This document shows positions 47,203 to 57,763 of a stretch of 64,000 nt of DNA, piece after piece (positions within the stretch are counted from its first letter, which is position 1; every line of letters starts with the position of its first letter). Source of the stretch: Roseiarcus sp963758335 (GTDB taxonomy: Bacteria > Pseudomonadota > Alphaproteobacteria > Rhizobiales > Beijerinckiaceae). The stretch is from the NCBI GenBank assembly GCA_963758335.1, contig CAVWVF010000008.1, forward strand, positions 372,001 through 436,000, given 5' to 3'. The notes under the pieces were generated by a model, which ran no database searches, was not told the DNA's origin, and worked only from the letters and a program-made list of their open reading frames with translations. The translations under genes and the position numbers were made by a program.

Positions 47203-48658
47203 GGCGCGCTCCCGCTGCGAGCCCGACCAGAGACTCCTCGGTCGCCCGCTCGCGAGTCGCTTCGCCGACGAGCCTGCCTTCGCGCATCACGAGGATGCGG
47301 TCGCACATCCCCATGATCTCACTCAGTTCCGAAGAAATGAGGAGAACGCAGAGCCCCTCGCGCGCCAGACCTTCGATGACGCGGTGTACTTCGGCTTTCG
47401 CGACGACGTCGATGCCGCGCGTCGGCTCGTCGAGGATCAGGATCTTCGGTCCGGGCATCAGCGACCGACCGAGTACGACCTTCTGCTCGTTGCCGCCGGA
47501 GAGGGAACCGACCTCCTGTAAGGGCCCGCGAGCCCGTACGAGCAACCGCTTCAACAGGCCGAGAACCTCGGTCTTCTCCGCGGCGCGGTTGACGAAGCCG
47601 AGCGTCGTGAGCGAGGCCAAAGCGCTCAAGGACATGTTCGTGGAGATCGACAGCATCGTCGCGAGCCCCATCCGAAGCCGGTCCTCCGGAACCAGGGCGA
47701 CGCCCGCCTTGAGCGCAGCTCCCGCCGAACGGATCGCTGACGTCTGCCCGTCGATGAGGATTTCGCCTTCATCCGCCGGCGCGAGACCGAACAGCGCCTC
47801 GGCGAGCTCGGACCGTCCCGCGCCGACTATGCCATACAGCCCAACGATCTCGCCCGCGCGCAGGGCGAAGGTGACCGGACCGAACGCCCCCTCGCGGCGC
47901 AGATCGCGGTCCTCAAGCCGCGTTGCGCCGGGCGTTGCGGGCGCATGCGGGAAGAGCGAGGACAGGTCGCGCCCGACCATAGCGCGGACGAGGCCCTGCT
48001 CCGTCCACTCGCTTGTCGCGGCGGTCGCCACCTTGCGGCCGTCGCGCATGACAGTTATGCGGTCGGCGATCGCGCAGACTTCATCGAGCTTGTGCGAGAT
48101 GTAGACGATCGCCGCGCCTCGCGCGGCAAGCCGGCGAACGACCACAAAGAGCTCGCGCACCTCGCTTATTGTCAGCGAAGACGTCGGCTCATCGAGAATC
48201 AGCACACGCGGCGCGAAAGCCACCCCCTTCACGATCTCCACGAGTTGCCTCTGGGCGATGCTGAGGTTCCCGACCTTGGCGGTCGGCGGCAGGTCGACGC
48301 CGCACCCGAGGAGCGCGGCCCGCGCCTCCCGGTTCATCTGCGGAAAGCTGACCGCGCCGGGAACGCGTCCGCGCGGCTCCCGCCCGAGAAAGACGTTTTC
48401 GGCGATGGTGAACTCGGGAAGAAGGCTCAGCTCCTGATGAACGAGCGCGATCCCTTCGCGGCGGGCGTGCGCGGGGCTCGCGATGTCGACACGGCGGCCG
48501 TCGATCGAGATCGCGCCTTCGTAATCGTCGAAGAAGCCGGCGAGCACGCGCATCAGCGTCGACTTGCCGGCGCCATTCTCGCCGATCAGGCCATGAACCT
48601 CGGCCCCGTTCAGATCGAGGTCGATGCCGTCGACCGCGCGCGTGGCCCCGAAGCGCAT
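47192..48658 (-). CDS. sugar ABC transporter ATPase (tandem, RbsA/MglA type)
   Basis: 488 residues with two ATPase domains. Domain 1: GLIGENGAGKSTLMRVLAGF (Walker A), NLSIAQRQLVEIVKG, RVLILDEPTSSL. Domain 2: degenerate P-loop GLYGIVGAGRSELAEALFGL, signature SLSGGNEQKVVLGRS, KILILDEPTRGID. It overlaps the permease start by 11 bp. The ATG at 48658 omits the usual first strand. A frame starting GTG about 48735 (VSAEPLHSDP) leads to it only through a shift near 48690, so the true 5' end may carry a lesion. Confidence 0.88.
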   Translation of the reverse strand: MRFGATRAVDGIDLDLNGAEVHGLIGENGAGKSTLMRVLAGFFDDYEGAISIDGRRVDIASPAHARREGIALVHQELSLLPEFTIAENVFLGREPRGRVPGAVSFPQMNREARAALLGCGVDLPPTAKVGNLSIAQRQLVEIVKGVAFAPRVLILDEPTSSLTISEVRELFVVVRRLAARGAAIVYISHKLDEVCAIADRITVMRDGRKVATAATSEWTEQGLVRAMVGRDLSSLFPHAPATPGATRLEDRDLRREGAFGPVTFALRAGEIVGLYGIVGAGRSELAEALFGLAPADEGEILIDGQTSAIRSAGAALKAGVALVPEDRLRMGLATMLSISTNMSLSALASLTTLGFVNRAAEKTEVLGLLKRLLVRARGPLQEVGSLSGGNEQKVVLGRSLMPGPKILILDEPTRGIDVVAKAEVHRVIEGLAREGLCVLLISSELSEIMGMCDRILVMREGRLVGEATRERATEESLVGLAAGARHVG

Positions 48659-48789
48659 CGCGATGGCGCGGAGCGAACCGAACTCTCGCCGGCATGCGAC
48701 GCCGGGGGGTCGGAATGGAGAGGCTCAGCGCTCACGAGGGTCCCCGAAAGCTAAGCTCCGAGGTTCGTCACACTAGCAGGTCCAGACGG

Positions 48790-48801
48790 ATTGTCAACAA
48801 T
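48790..48801. promoter_or_regulatory. candidate GntR operator in operon promoter
   Basis: ATTGTCAACAAT is a palindromic site of the ATTGTNNACAAT type bound by FCD-class GntR regulators. It lies upstream of the ABC operon and between it and the divergent GntR gene. Confidence 0.5.
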
Positions 48802-48868
48802 CTTTTTTGCGCTAACGGCTCGATCCCTGTGATATATGGGTTATTCGGAGTGATTTGGAAATCTTTAT

Positions 48869-49910
48869 GGCTCAATTCGCGTTAGGTTGACATGGCCATT
48901 TGAGCTCCTCCGCCGATGGCGGCATTGAGGCATGTTCGGGGCGTGGGATTGTGCTTGAGGCCGGCGAGGTGGAACCACCTGAGGTAGCTGTCGAGGTATT
49001 TTGTGGCGATGCCGCGATGGGGGCGCAGGAAGGTTTTGAGGCTCTCGTGGCGACTGTTGACGGTCTGGATGTGTAATTCGCCGCGGACACGTTCGCCGTT
49101 CGACTGGTTGAGCGCTTCATGGCTGACGCCGAGGGCGGCGGCGCAAGGCGGGTAGACGTTATTGCCGTCGGTGACGAGCAAGGCGTCCTTACCCAGAACG
49201 GGCGCCAGCACCGGCTTGATGGTCTGGACGGTCACGGCCGAGAGGACGGCGCTGATGGTGGCGCCGCTCCGGTCGGCGGCCACTAGGATCGGCGTCTGTT
49301 CGTCCGAAAGGCCGCGCTTGGCTGCCTTTCCGCCCCGCCTGCGAGCCTTGCGCCCGAGGCGACGCTCGCCCTTACGGCTTGATAATATGTAGGTTTCATC
49401 GACTTCGACGATGCCGCTCAACAGGCGCGTGGGGTTCTTGGCGGCGCGCAGGAAGCGATGTCGCCAGCGGAACGCCGTGCTCACAGCCACCCCGCACCGC
49501 TCGGCCGAGGCGGCCACCGTCTCGCCCTCGCTCAACGACTGACCAAAATCAAGCCAGCGTTCCTTCTTGCGCAATTGGGCCAGCGGCGTTCCGGTCAGCG
49601 CGTTGAAGCTTCTGCGGCAATCCTTGCAGCGGAAACGGCGCAGGCCGTCGGCTTGGCCCCCGCCCACCGACGCCCCGCTGCAGTGCGGACAGCGACGCGC
49701 CTCGCCCAAGCGCTCCTCGATCGCCGCCGCCACCGCCGCTCTGGGCTGCCGGCCGGCCAGCACCGCCTCGAGCTCTTGGCGCTGCTTCGCCGTCAGACCG
49801 TCGATCTCCGCCAGCCACGCTCGAAACATCCCCTGATCCATCGCAAACCCCTGTCAATCCATAATAAATCGTAGCACAAACAGGCGTGTCAATCAAACGC
49901 TAATTGAGCC
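48869..49910 (-). mobile_element. IS1595 family element, copy 2
   Basis: 1042 bp, same ends as copy 1, flanked by the 8-bp duplication ATCTTTAT (48861-48868, 49911-49918). Inserted between the sugar operon promoter and the GntR gene. Confidence 0.95.
48882..49841 (-). CDS. IS1595 family transposase
   Basis: 319 residues, identical in sequence to the protein at 25675, with zinc ribbon and DDE-type core as described there. The identity of two copies at different sites indicates recent activity. Confidence 0.95.
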   Translation of the reverse strand: MDQGMFRAWLAEIDGLTAKQRQELEAVLAGRQPRAAVAAAIEERLGEARRCPHCSGASVGGGQADGLRRFRCKDCRRSFNALTGTPLAQLRKKERWLDFGQSLSEGETVAASAERCGVAVSTAFRWRHRFLRAAKNPTRLLSGIVEVDETYILSSRKGERRLGRKARRRGGKAAKRGLSDEQTPILVAADRSGATISAVLSAVTVQTIKPVLAPVLGKDALLVTDGNNVYPPCAAALGVSHEALNQSNGERVRGELHIQTVNSRHESLKTFLRPHRGIATKYLDSYLRWFHLAGLKHNPTPRTCLNAAIGGGAQMAMST

Positions 49911-49923
49911 ATCTTTATATACA

Positions 49924-49935
49924 ATCGTCGACGAT
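49924..49935. promoter_or_regulatory. 12-bp palindrome before GntR gene
   Basis: ATCGTCGACGAT, a perfect palindrome 15 bp before the ATG. Possible autoregulatory site; the native promoter beyond it was displaced by IS1595. Confidence 0.35.
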
Positions 49936-49950
49936 CGCTGGTTGTCGCAA

Positions 49951-50670
49951 ATGACCGACCTCACCAATTCTCAGCTGGCGCTCGGGTCCAAGGACCAACC
50001 GGATCCGGCGGCCGAACTGATCGCCCGCGCGATCGAGCAGGACATCTTCGGCGGCCGTCTGCGGCCCGGCGAAAAGCTTCACGAGGAAGACCTCGCCGAG
50101 CGGTTCGGCGCTTCGCGCCATCACGTTCGCGAAGCGCTTGTGCGTCTCGTTCGGGCGGGAATCATCGTCAAGGAGCGGAACAAGGGCGCGTCGGTGCGCC
50201 GCTTCTCGGTCGACGAAGTGCGGCAGATCTACGAGATCCGCGAAATCCTGCAGCGCCAGGCGGCGCTTCGCATCCCGCTGCCGGCGGAGGCCGCGACCAT
50301 TCAGAGGCTCGAGCGGGTCAACGAGGCGTTCAATTCCGCCATCGCGGCCGGAGATTTTCAGCGCATGCACGAATTTAACGACCGGTTTCACACCGAGCTC
50401 TTTCGATTGTGCAACAACGATCTCCTCGTCTCGCTGATCAAGACTTACATGGATCTGACCTACGCCGTCCGGGGCGCGGCCTTCGCCAATCCCAAGAATC
50501 TGGAAAAATCCCGAACCCAGCACCGGATCATGATCGAGTTGCTGTCCGGCTCGGATTCCTGGGCGCTGGCGCAGATCTCCGTCGACCATATCCAGATCAC
50601 CAAGGACCAGTACCTCGCCGCGATCGGCGGAGAGCGCAAATCCGCCCGACGCGAGCTCGAGCCGGAGTGA
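49951..50670 (+). CDS. GntR family regulator (FCD type)
   Basis: 239 residues. Winged HTH: AIEQDIFGGRLRPGEKLHEE then DLAERFGASRHHVREALVRL. The FCD domain has FNDRFHTELFRLCNN and the RTQHRIMIELL helix with metal-binding Asp/His positions. It is divergent from the sugar ABC/aldolase operon and so is its likely ligand-controlled repressor. IS1595 ends 40 bp before the start, so present expression may rely on a chance promoter. ATG 49951 chosen over TTG 49942. Confidence 0.88.
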   Translation: MTDLTNSQLALGSKDQPDPAAELIARAIEQDIFGGRLRPGEKLHEEDLAERFGASRHHVREALVRLVRAGIIVKERNKGASVRRFSVDEVRQIYEIREILQRQAALRIPLPAEAATIQRLERVNEAFNSAIAAGDFQRMHEFNDRFHTELFRLCNNDLLVSLIKTYMDLTYAVRGAAFANPKNLEKSRTQHRIMIELLSGSDSWALAQISVDHIQITKDQYLAAIGGERKSARRELEPE

Positions 50671-50972
50671 CGCCGAGGGGCGACCTGGAGCAAACTTGAG
50701 GTCGACAAAGCTTTCCCCGCCGTCCGGGGGGCCGTTGTCGACGCGAAGCGGACGGCCGGAGTCGACGTGAAGCGGCCGTCCGCGTCTAGCGTCAGCAATG
50801 GTGATTTGGTTGCTTTCGCGATAGCTGGGGTCGCTGTCCCGAGACATCTGTTCGCCGGCATCCTGCGCTTGATTTGGGAATTTGCGGCAGAGCGTCATTT
50901 TGTCCTCGTGACTTTTCTCTGCGTCCGGCTAACACTTGAGGTTGGTCGGCATTCTCAGAAACGCGGGGGCGC
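50671..50972. other. intergenic with short shared repeat
   Basis: No gene supported. It contains GACGGCCGGAGTCGACGTGA (from 50751), nearly repeated at 63727. Confidence 0.45.
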
Positions 50973-51101
50973 ATGAGCGGCTTCGCCGATCAGTTTTGGG
51001 TCATCGTTTCGACGACCGATCCGACAGGGCGCTGCACCCATTTCGACGAGCAGTGGCGCGCCTTCACGGGGCAGAACGTGAAAGAGGCGCGGGATTACGG
51101 T
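50973..51101 (+). pseudogene. PAS-domain fragment
   Basis: MSGFADQFWVIVSTTDPTGR then THFDEQWRAFTGQNVKEARD is the opening of a PAS sensor domain (the neqWlaFTG motif). Homology ends after about 43 residues and the frame degenerates. The remainder of 51102-51275 is not recognisable. Confidence 0.6.
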
Positions 51102-51426
51102 CAGCTCTGCTCGGGCGGCGCCAGCCACATCTATTGCCTTCGAGATTGCGCCTTGATCCATCGGCTTCGCCCCGCAGTCCTTCGGTTCGTCGAGTCACAG
51201 ACAAGGCCAAGCGTAAGCCCCCCGCAGCCGGCGCCAGGAGGGCGCCCCGCCCGTTCTCCTGCAAATACCAGCGGCTCATTGCGTCAGTTCGTCGAGCAAT
51301 GTCTTTGCCTGCTTCAGGTCGAGCGTGTCGAAGCCCTGGGTGAACCAGCCATAGACAGGAGTTAAATTCTTACCTGAGGGATCATAGACAAGACGAGTCG
51401 AACATTGTCATTGGGGCGCGGCGCGA

Positions 51427-53046
51427 TCAAGCTGCAGCCAAGAGATCGACGACGCGTTGGATGGCGGTGTCGGCGCGGTGATAGGCGGCTTCGAGCCGGC
51501 TGTCTGGACGGTGTTGCGGGTCCGGCCGGTGATGGAAGCGGCTGTTGGCGAGGGGGCCGCACAGGCGCTTGTGGAAGAAGAGGAAGAGGAGGGCGACTTG
51601 GACGCCCTTGGGTGAGAGCCGGTAGGCGTAGCGCGAGCCGTCGCGCTCGATCAGGCCGTGTCCCTTGAGCTTGCGCAAGTCGTAGCGGAGCTGGTTCAGG
51701 CGGTAGGTCTTCTCAGAGAGGTCGAAGGTGTCGAGGACGGCTTGATGGATCTGCCGGGCCGTCCAGCCGCCGATCTGAGGACCGCCATGCAGGAGGACCT
51801 CGAACAGGCGGATGATGCGCGGCTCGTGGATCTTGAGGCCGGGATAACGCACCGCGCCGATCGTGATCGGATGGGCGAGGCGCTGCAGCAGCGGGAAATC
51901 GACATGCACGTTGAGCCACTCGGCCTGGAAGCCGGCGAAGCGATCCGTGATCAGCTGGAAGGTGGTCCGCACGGCATCGAGATGGTCGAGCCCCTTAAGC
52001 AGGCCGAAGTCGGTGAGATTGTTGGAGACCAATTCGTTGCGCAGAAAGGTCAGGAACTTCTCATACTGTTTGAGGAAGCCGCTCTTGAAGTAGGCGCGGA
52101 AGACATGATGGCCGTGCTCGATCTGGTCGATGACCGTGGCCAGCTTGCCATGCATCCGGCGACTGACCCGCTTGCCGAAGATCGTGGCGATCTTGTCGGC
52201 GCTGAGCCGCCACAGGCCGAGTTCGCAGCTGCGCTCGAATAGCTTGTGGATGGGAAAGTGACGCCTGAAGATGAAGTTGCGGCAGTACTCGATCTGGGAG
52301 ATGGCGTAGAAGCGTGACAGGTTGAGCTTGGCGCGCTCCTTCTTTGAGAACTTCGGTCCGAGGATCAGGGTCCAGTAGTCGAGGCGGCGGCGAATGATCT
52401 CTGGGCTCAGCCGGTCGGCCGACGCCTGCAGCGCCGCTGCATCGTCGACGGCGAGGAAAGCGTTGTCATGCTTGCGGAAGCCGATCCCCGCCCGCTTCAG
52501 CTCCTGCTCGATGAAGCTGTGGCCGTTGAGATAGTAGGCGGTCTGGAAAGGGAAGAAGGAAGCCACCCGCACAACCATCGGTCCGAGCGCCTCGTCGCGG
52601 ACATAGAAGTAGTAATGCGTGAAGCGGCTGCGCTGGTGCGCGACGATGCGGTAGTGCGGGTCCTTGGCCGGGTACTTCGGCAGGCTGATGCGGAAGGTCG
52701 GCCCTTGCTCCATGCTCTTGAAGATGAAGTAGACACCGTAGGCATTGCGCTTCTCCATGCGGCGCAGCCAGGGCAGCACGTGGTCCTCCTTGCGTGCCCC
52801 CTTCTCGGCCCATTCGATCGGGATCGCGTGATTGCGCGCGTAGGCTTCCACCCAATTCTGGTAATCGGCCGTCCGCTGGCTCAGCGCCTCCTTGCTGACC
52901 TCCGCCACCCCGACGATCTCACGGAAGAAGTGGACGACCAGCTCGGGCCGCGACAGCGCCGTCAGATAGCCGCGAATGACAATCCGGTCGAAGCAGTGAT
53001 AGACGAAGACCAAGAAGTCGCCGAACAGCTTGGTGAACAAATCCAT
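51427..53046 (-). CDS. large protein of two-gene repeat element, copy 3
   Basis: 539 residues. Differs from copy 2 at few positions (for example VLPWLRR for VLRWLRR, FRRHFPI for FRRRFPI). Same blocks: FDRIVIRG, HYYFYVRD, YLNGHSFIEQ, HDNAFLAVDD, and a winged-helix-like C-terminus with the FLFFHKRLCGPLANSRF tail. Function not assigned. As the small gene here is also complete, this is the best candidate for an autonomous copy. Confidence 0.82.
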   Translation of the reverse strand: MDLFTKLFGDFLVFVYHCFDRIVIRGYLTALSRPELVVHFFREIVGVAEVSKEALSQRTADYQNWVEAYARNHAIPIEWAEKGARKEDHVLPWLRRMEKRNAYGVYFIFKSMEQGPTFRISLPKYPAKDPHYRIVAHQRSRFTHYYFYVRDEALGPMVVRVASFFPFQTAYYLNGHSFIEQELKRAGIGFRKHDNAFLAVDDAAALQASADRLSPEIIRRRLDYWTLILGPKFSKKERAKLNLSRFYAISQIEYCRNFIFRRHFPIHKLFERSCELGLWRLSADKIATIFGKRVSRRMHGKLATVIDQIEHGHHVFRAYFKSGFLKQYEKFLTFLRNELVSNNLTDFGLLKGLDHLDAVRTTFQLITDRFAGFQAEWLNVHVDFPLLQRLAHPITIGAVRYPGLKIHEPRIIRLFEVLLHGGPQIGGWTARQIHQAVLDTFDLSEKTYRLNQLRYDLRKLKGHGLIERDGSRYAYRLSPKGVQVALLFLFFHKRLCGPLANSRFHHRPDPQHRPDSRLEAAYHRADTAIQRVVDLLAAA

Positions 53047-53107
53047 GGCAGCCCCCTCGATACCCGGCAGGGATCGAAAGGCGATCCGGCGTCGACCGGG
53101 CAAACAG

Positions 53108-53452
53108 ATGGTGGAGGGGAAGAGCTTTCGCCTCGCCGACGAGGTCCGCTACATCCAGCGTCGGGCGGCTGACCGCCATGGGCGCGTCGTCACTGTTGGT
53201 CAGCTGGTCCTGTTCTCTACCGAAACCGGCGACGCCTGGCTGCTCGACCCGTCCGATCAACTCGCCGCAAGGCTGGCCCGCGACGGCGACCCGGAACCCG
53301 TCCACATCGAAGAAAATGATACCTCCTTCGTCATCGATTGGAAGGGCAACTATCGCATCGAGGGACCCGCCTTCATCTATTCCGATCGCCAGACCCGGCG
53401 CGTCTCAACCATCCTCGGATACCCCACGCACCTGCTCGCGCCACCGTCCTGA
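53108..53452 (+). CDS. small protein of two-gene repeat element, copy 3 (intact)
   Basis: 114 residues, MVEGKSFRLADEVRYIQRRA ... GQLVLFSTETGDAWLLDPSD ... FVIDWKGNYRIEGPAFIYSD and RRVSTILGYPTHLLAPPS. A compact alpha/beta protein with no catalytic motif I recognise. It is divergent from the large gene with a 61-bp gap, so one short region must hold both promoters. Copies 1 and 2 are frameshifted near the end. Confidence 0.72.
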   Translation: MVEGKSFRLADEVRYIQRRAADRHGRVVTVGQLVLFSTETGDAWLLDPSDQLAARLARDGDPEPVHIEENDTSFVIDWKGNYRIEGPAFIYSDRQTRRVSTILGYPTHLLAPPS

Positions 53453-56400
53453 AATTTCAAATATCTTTGGCTAGAATTTCGCGGGCATGCTGCCGCCTAC
53501 CCTGAGCCCGCAAGAGCCGCGCCATGCTCATCGCCGCCCGGAGTTCCCACGATTTTGTCTGTTGCTTCCGCGCAACCTCAAGCGCACGCGCGAAATAAGT
53601 CTCCGCCTTGGCCGCATCGGGCTCCGGCGAAAGCAATAAAATCTCTCCGGCAATGCGATTGATCTCGGCCTCGCACCAGCTCTCCTTCGTTGTCTCCACC
53701 GCGGTCATCGCTTGGCGAATGTTGGCCCAGGCCTGATTGAATTGACCGATTTCCGCGTTGGCCAGCGCCAGATATGACGAAAACAGAGGCGTCCACATCG
53801 TGTTTCCTGTCGACCGAATTGCCGCGATGCCGGACGCGATGTTTTGAACCGCTTCCGCGGCTCTTCCGGTCAGGGCCGATACGCAACCTCTTTGCGCCAA
53901 CCCCCATCCGCCCCAGAATACCGACCCGATCTGATCCTTTAATATGTTGAATTCATCGATGAGCGCATTTGCCTCCGCGAAATGACCGCAATAGGCGTGC
54001 TGGAAAACGCTGAAGTTCAGCACGTAGGTCAATGTTGCTGAGTGAGCGCTATCACGCGCAATTTTGAGCGCCTCCTCAGTGTCCGCGAGTGCGGCCTCGG
54101 GATAGCCGAGCAGCAACACAGCCATCGATTTCCAGGCCAAAATCGAGGCGCCGACGTGTTGCCCGAAGCGCGTCGCTAGATCACGATGTCCGGCAGGATC
54201 GTAGAGCGCGATCGCTCGATCGAGATGCGCTCGCCCCTCTGCGATATCCCCAGTATGGAGCAGGGACAGACCTATGAGGCGATGCGCGACCATGAGCGGA
54301 CCCGTCGCGCTCTGTCTTTCCGCCAGCGCCAGAAATTGGATGGCAAGCTCACACATCACGTCACCGTTGAACGCGACGAGGTTCGCGACCCACAAGCCGT
54401 AAAGGACGGAGAACAACAACAGCGGATCTTCAGAAGGCTCTCCGAGAGCCTCGGATTGTTCGATCAAGAGGCGCGCGCGCTCGACCGCTGCTCTCGTTTC
54501 CGGCGCCGCGTACCCGCGGACATGTAGGAGCGGGGTTATAAGCTCCACCTGAAGCTTGATCTCATCGCGGCGCAGTGCGGGTGTGCTTGGCAAGGTCGCG
54601 ATCAGGTCGAGCGCGCGTCTGAGCTGTTCCGCGGCTTCGACCAGGGCCGAACGCTGCGCCGATCGCCGCCCGGCTTTCCCCCAAAGCGCCGCCGCTCTTT
54701 CGATCTCACCCGCCTCGGCGCAGTGACGCGCTAGCAGCTCGGGCTTGTTCTCGGCGATCTCGTTGAACTTGCTCTCGAGGGCTTCGGCAATTCGAGCATG
54801 AAGGTGGCGTCTCGGCTCGCGCAGCAGAAGGCCATAAGCCGCGTCTTGCACTAGGGCATGTTTGAACAAATAAATTGCGTCTGGCGGCACGCCTTGCTGG
54901 AATAGCAGCCCCGCTCGAATGAGTCCGTTGAGCTGCATTTCCAGTTTCGCCTCCGGCCTGCACGCCACTGCAGCCAGGAGCTCGTGGGAGAATTCTCGGC
55001 CGATAGCCGCCCCGATCTGCGCGAGTTCTTTGGCGGGGCCCAGTCGGTCAAGCCGCGCCATCAGCGATGCATGCAAACTCGGGGGGACGGCCATCGTCGG
55101 AGAGGGAACCAAAGCCGCGGTCCGCCGGGCCTTATCCTCGGACGCCGTCTCCAGCACCGCTTTTGTCATCTCTTCCACGAACAGCGGAACCCCGTCTGTG
55201 CGCTCGATGATGTCCTGGCGGATGGTCGCGGGCAGCGGATTGTTGCCGATGATCTGGTCTATCATGACTTCGACTTGAGTTGGCGCCAGCCGAGTGAGGG
55301 TGACGGTTGTGATGTGCGCCTGTTCGATCCAAGGCGGCTCGAATTCAGGCCGGAAGGTCACAATCAGCAGTACGCGATGGCTCACAATATTGCTCACCAG
55401 CCGACCCAACAGTTCCAGGCTCGTGGGGTCCGCCCAATGTGCATCCTCGAAGACCATCAGCACCGGAGCAGAGCTTGACAGGATTTCCAGTTGCCTGATG
55501 AGCGCGTCCATTGTTCTTTGCCGCCGCTGCCGCGGGGCGAGCTCCAGCACCGGATAGCGCCCATCGTTCGGCAGCGACAACATTTCGGCGAGGAGCGCGG
55601 AGTCTTCAGCCGACGTCGAAGACTGTCGCAGGAGCGCATCGAGCTTGTCGAGCTTCGCGCGCGGCGGGTCATCGTGCGCCAGTCCAGCAGCACGTTCCAT
55701 CTGGCCGATGATTGGATGAAACGCACTGTCGGTGTGCTGCGGGGAGCAGAAATAGCGCAAACGTGTATGCGGCTCGGGAGCAACGGCTTCCAGCAGCGCC
55801 GCCGTCAGCCGCGACTTGCCGATGCCGGCCTCGCCGGAAAGGAGCGCCACCTGGCCTTCGCCGGACTTTGCTGTCGCCCAGACCCGCCGCAGCAGTTCGA
55901 ATTCTTCTTCCCGCCCGACCAGCGCAGTCAGGCCGCTCGAATGCAGCGCCTCGAAGCGGCCTTCCGCCGAACCCGTCCACAGCGCCGCATAGGCCCGCAG
56001 CTGACCGGCGATGCCCTTGAGGTCTTTGGCGCCGAGGTCCTCAAGCTCGAACAGATTGCCGAGCAGTTTTCGCGTCCCCTCGGCGATCACCACCATGTTC
56101 GGCTCGGCGATGCCTTGCAGGCGCGCCGCGAGGTTGGGCGTCTCGCCGACGATGCCGCGCTCCCGCGCTTCCCCCGATCCGACGAGATCGCCGACGACGA
56201 CGAGCCCGGTCGCGATCCCGATTCTCACGTGCAGGGGCGAGCCAGCCGCGGTGACGAGTTTCGGCGCCGCCTCCACAATGGCCAATCCCGCCTGAACGGC
56301 GCGTTCCGCGTCATGTTCGTGCGCCTGAGGATAGCCGAAATAGGCGAGCACGCCGTCGCCCATATATTTGGCGACGAAACCGCCGTTACGCTCGATCCAA

Positions 56401-56835
56401 CCCGCGCAGCAGCGATGATAGGCGCCGATGATCCCCCGTAAGTCCTCGGGATCGAGCCGCCCGGAAAGCGCGGTCGAGCCGACAAGATCGCAAAACATGA
56501 CCGTGAGCTGGCGGCGCTCCGCGGCGTCGGCTACTGGCGAAATCAGAGTGGCGGCAGCTTGAAGCGGGGGCGCGGGGCCGGAGAGCGCTGCGGCGGCCTT
56601 CAGCAGTCGCTTGCGGTGCCCTAAACACACGCCGATCTTTTCGAGGTCACCGTCCGTCCTCGGCGTCGATGTCATTCTCGCGAAATAGCGTTTGGTACTG
56701 CTCGAGACCCAGGCCCCGCAGCCAAACCGCGACATCCATCATCGTTTCCTTGGACCACCCAAGCTCGATGATGGTCTCACGGAGACGAGGTGTCCATAGG
56801 ATCGATTTGACCCATTCCCACGCCGTCGGTGAATG

Positions 56836-57070
<235 letters not shown>

Positions 57071-57273
57071 GCCGCTATTTGCGCGTTGCCGCCACCGGTA
57101 TGAAAGAACTCTCGGCGCGCGCGACAAGCCAGCCCGACTCGAAACTCATCCCCATGGCGGGGTCTCAACGGCATCGTTCTTGTCAAAGCGGTCCGGTGCA
57201 TACAGTCTCAGTTGGAGTGGAGCTGTCATCCGGCGAATGCCGGCTCTGCGAGCTCTAATTGGGGGCTGCCGCC
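57071..57273. other. intergenic before DJ-1 gene
   Basis: Mostly unique; no gene I can support. It holds a probable promoter area for the DJ-1/PfpI gene but no clear -35/-10 pair. Confidence 0.4.
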
Positions 57274-57763
57274 ATGGCCGATGCGCCGTTTATCGTTGTC
57301 GAAGCCCTCTATCCCGGCCTAACGCAGCTCGATTTCACCGGGCCACATACGATTTTCTCGCGCATTCCGGGCGCCGAAGTCATCGTCGCCTCGGAGGCCG
57401 GGGGGCCGATAGAGAGCGACGACCGGCTCACCTTCGCGGGGACGAAGCGCATGGCCGATATCGCGCGCTGCGACCTACTGTTCATCCCCGGTGGCCTCGC
57501 GTCGACCGACGTGATCAACGATCTCGCGTTCATGGCCGAGTTCAAGCGGCTGGCGGCGGGCGCGCATTATCTGACCTCCGTCTGCACGGGCTCGCTTGTG
57601 CTGGGGGCGGCGGGGCTATTGAAAGGAAAGCGCGCCGCCTGCCACTGGGCCTGGCGCGATATGCTGCCGCTGTTCGGCGCCATCCCGGACGCGCGGCGGG
57701 TCGTGCGCGACGGCAATGTCATCACGGGCGGCGGGGTCACGGCGGGCATCGACTTCGCCCTAG

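Larger units (their letters stand above)
51366..53474 (-). mobile_element. two-gene repeat element, copy 3
   Basis: 2109 bp, same ends as copy 2 (ATTCTTACCTGAGGG; TTTGGCTAG). Both genes are intact. It sits in the last ~30 codons of the cyclase gene, and rejoining EIL with TPVYGWF leaves room for at most a one- or two-base duplication. Confidence 0.9.
51276..56742 (-). pseudogene. adenylate cyclase/AAA/TPR protein, split by repeat element
   Basis: From ATG 56742 (AAGGA site) a SAM domain starts MMDVAVWLRGLGLEQYQTLF; a small deletion near 56650 shifts the frame before DLEKIGVCLGHRKRLLK. Next come a class III cyclase domain (LTVMFCDLVGSTALS; GGFVAKYMGDGVLAYFGYP), a STAND/AAA ATPase (LLSGEAGIGKSRLTAALLE) and TPR-like repeats to RRQHAREIL. 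Copy 3 of the two-gene element interrupts there. The lost tail, TPVYGWFTQGFDTLDLKQAK to the stop at 51276, lies on its far side. Makes cAMP when intact. Confidence 0.85.
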
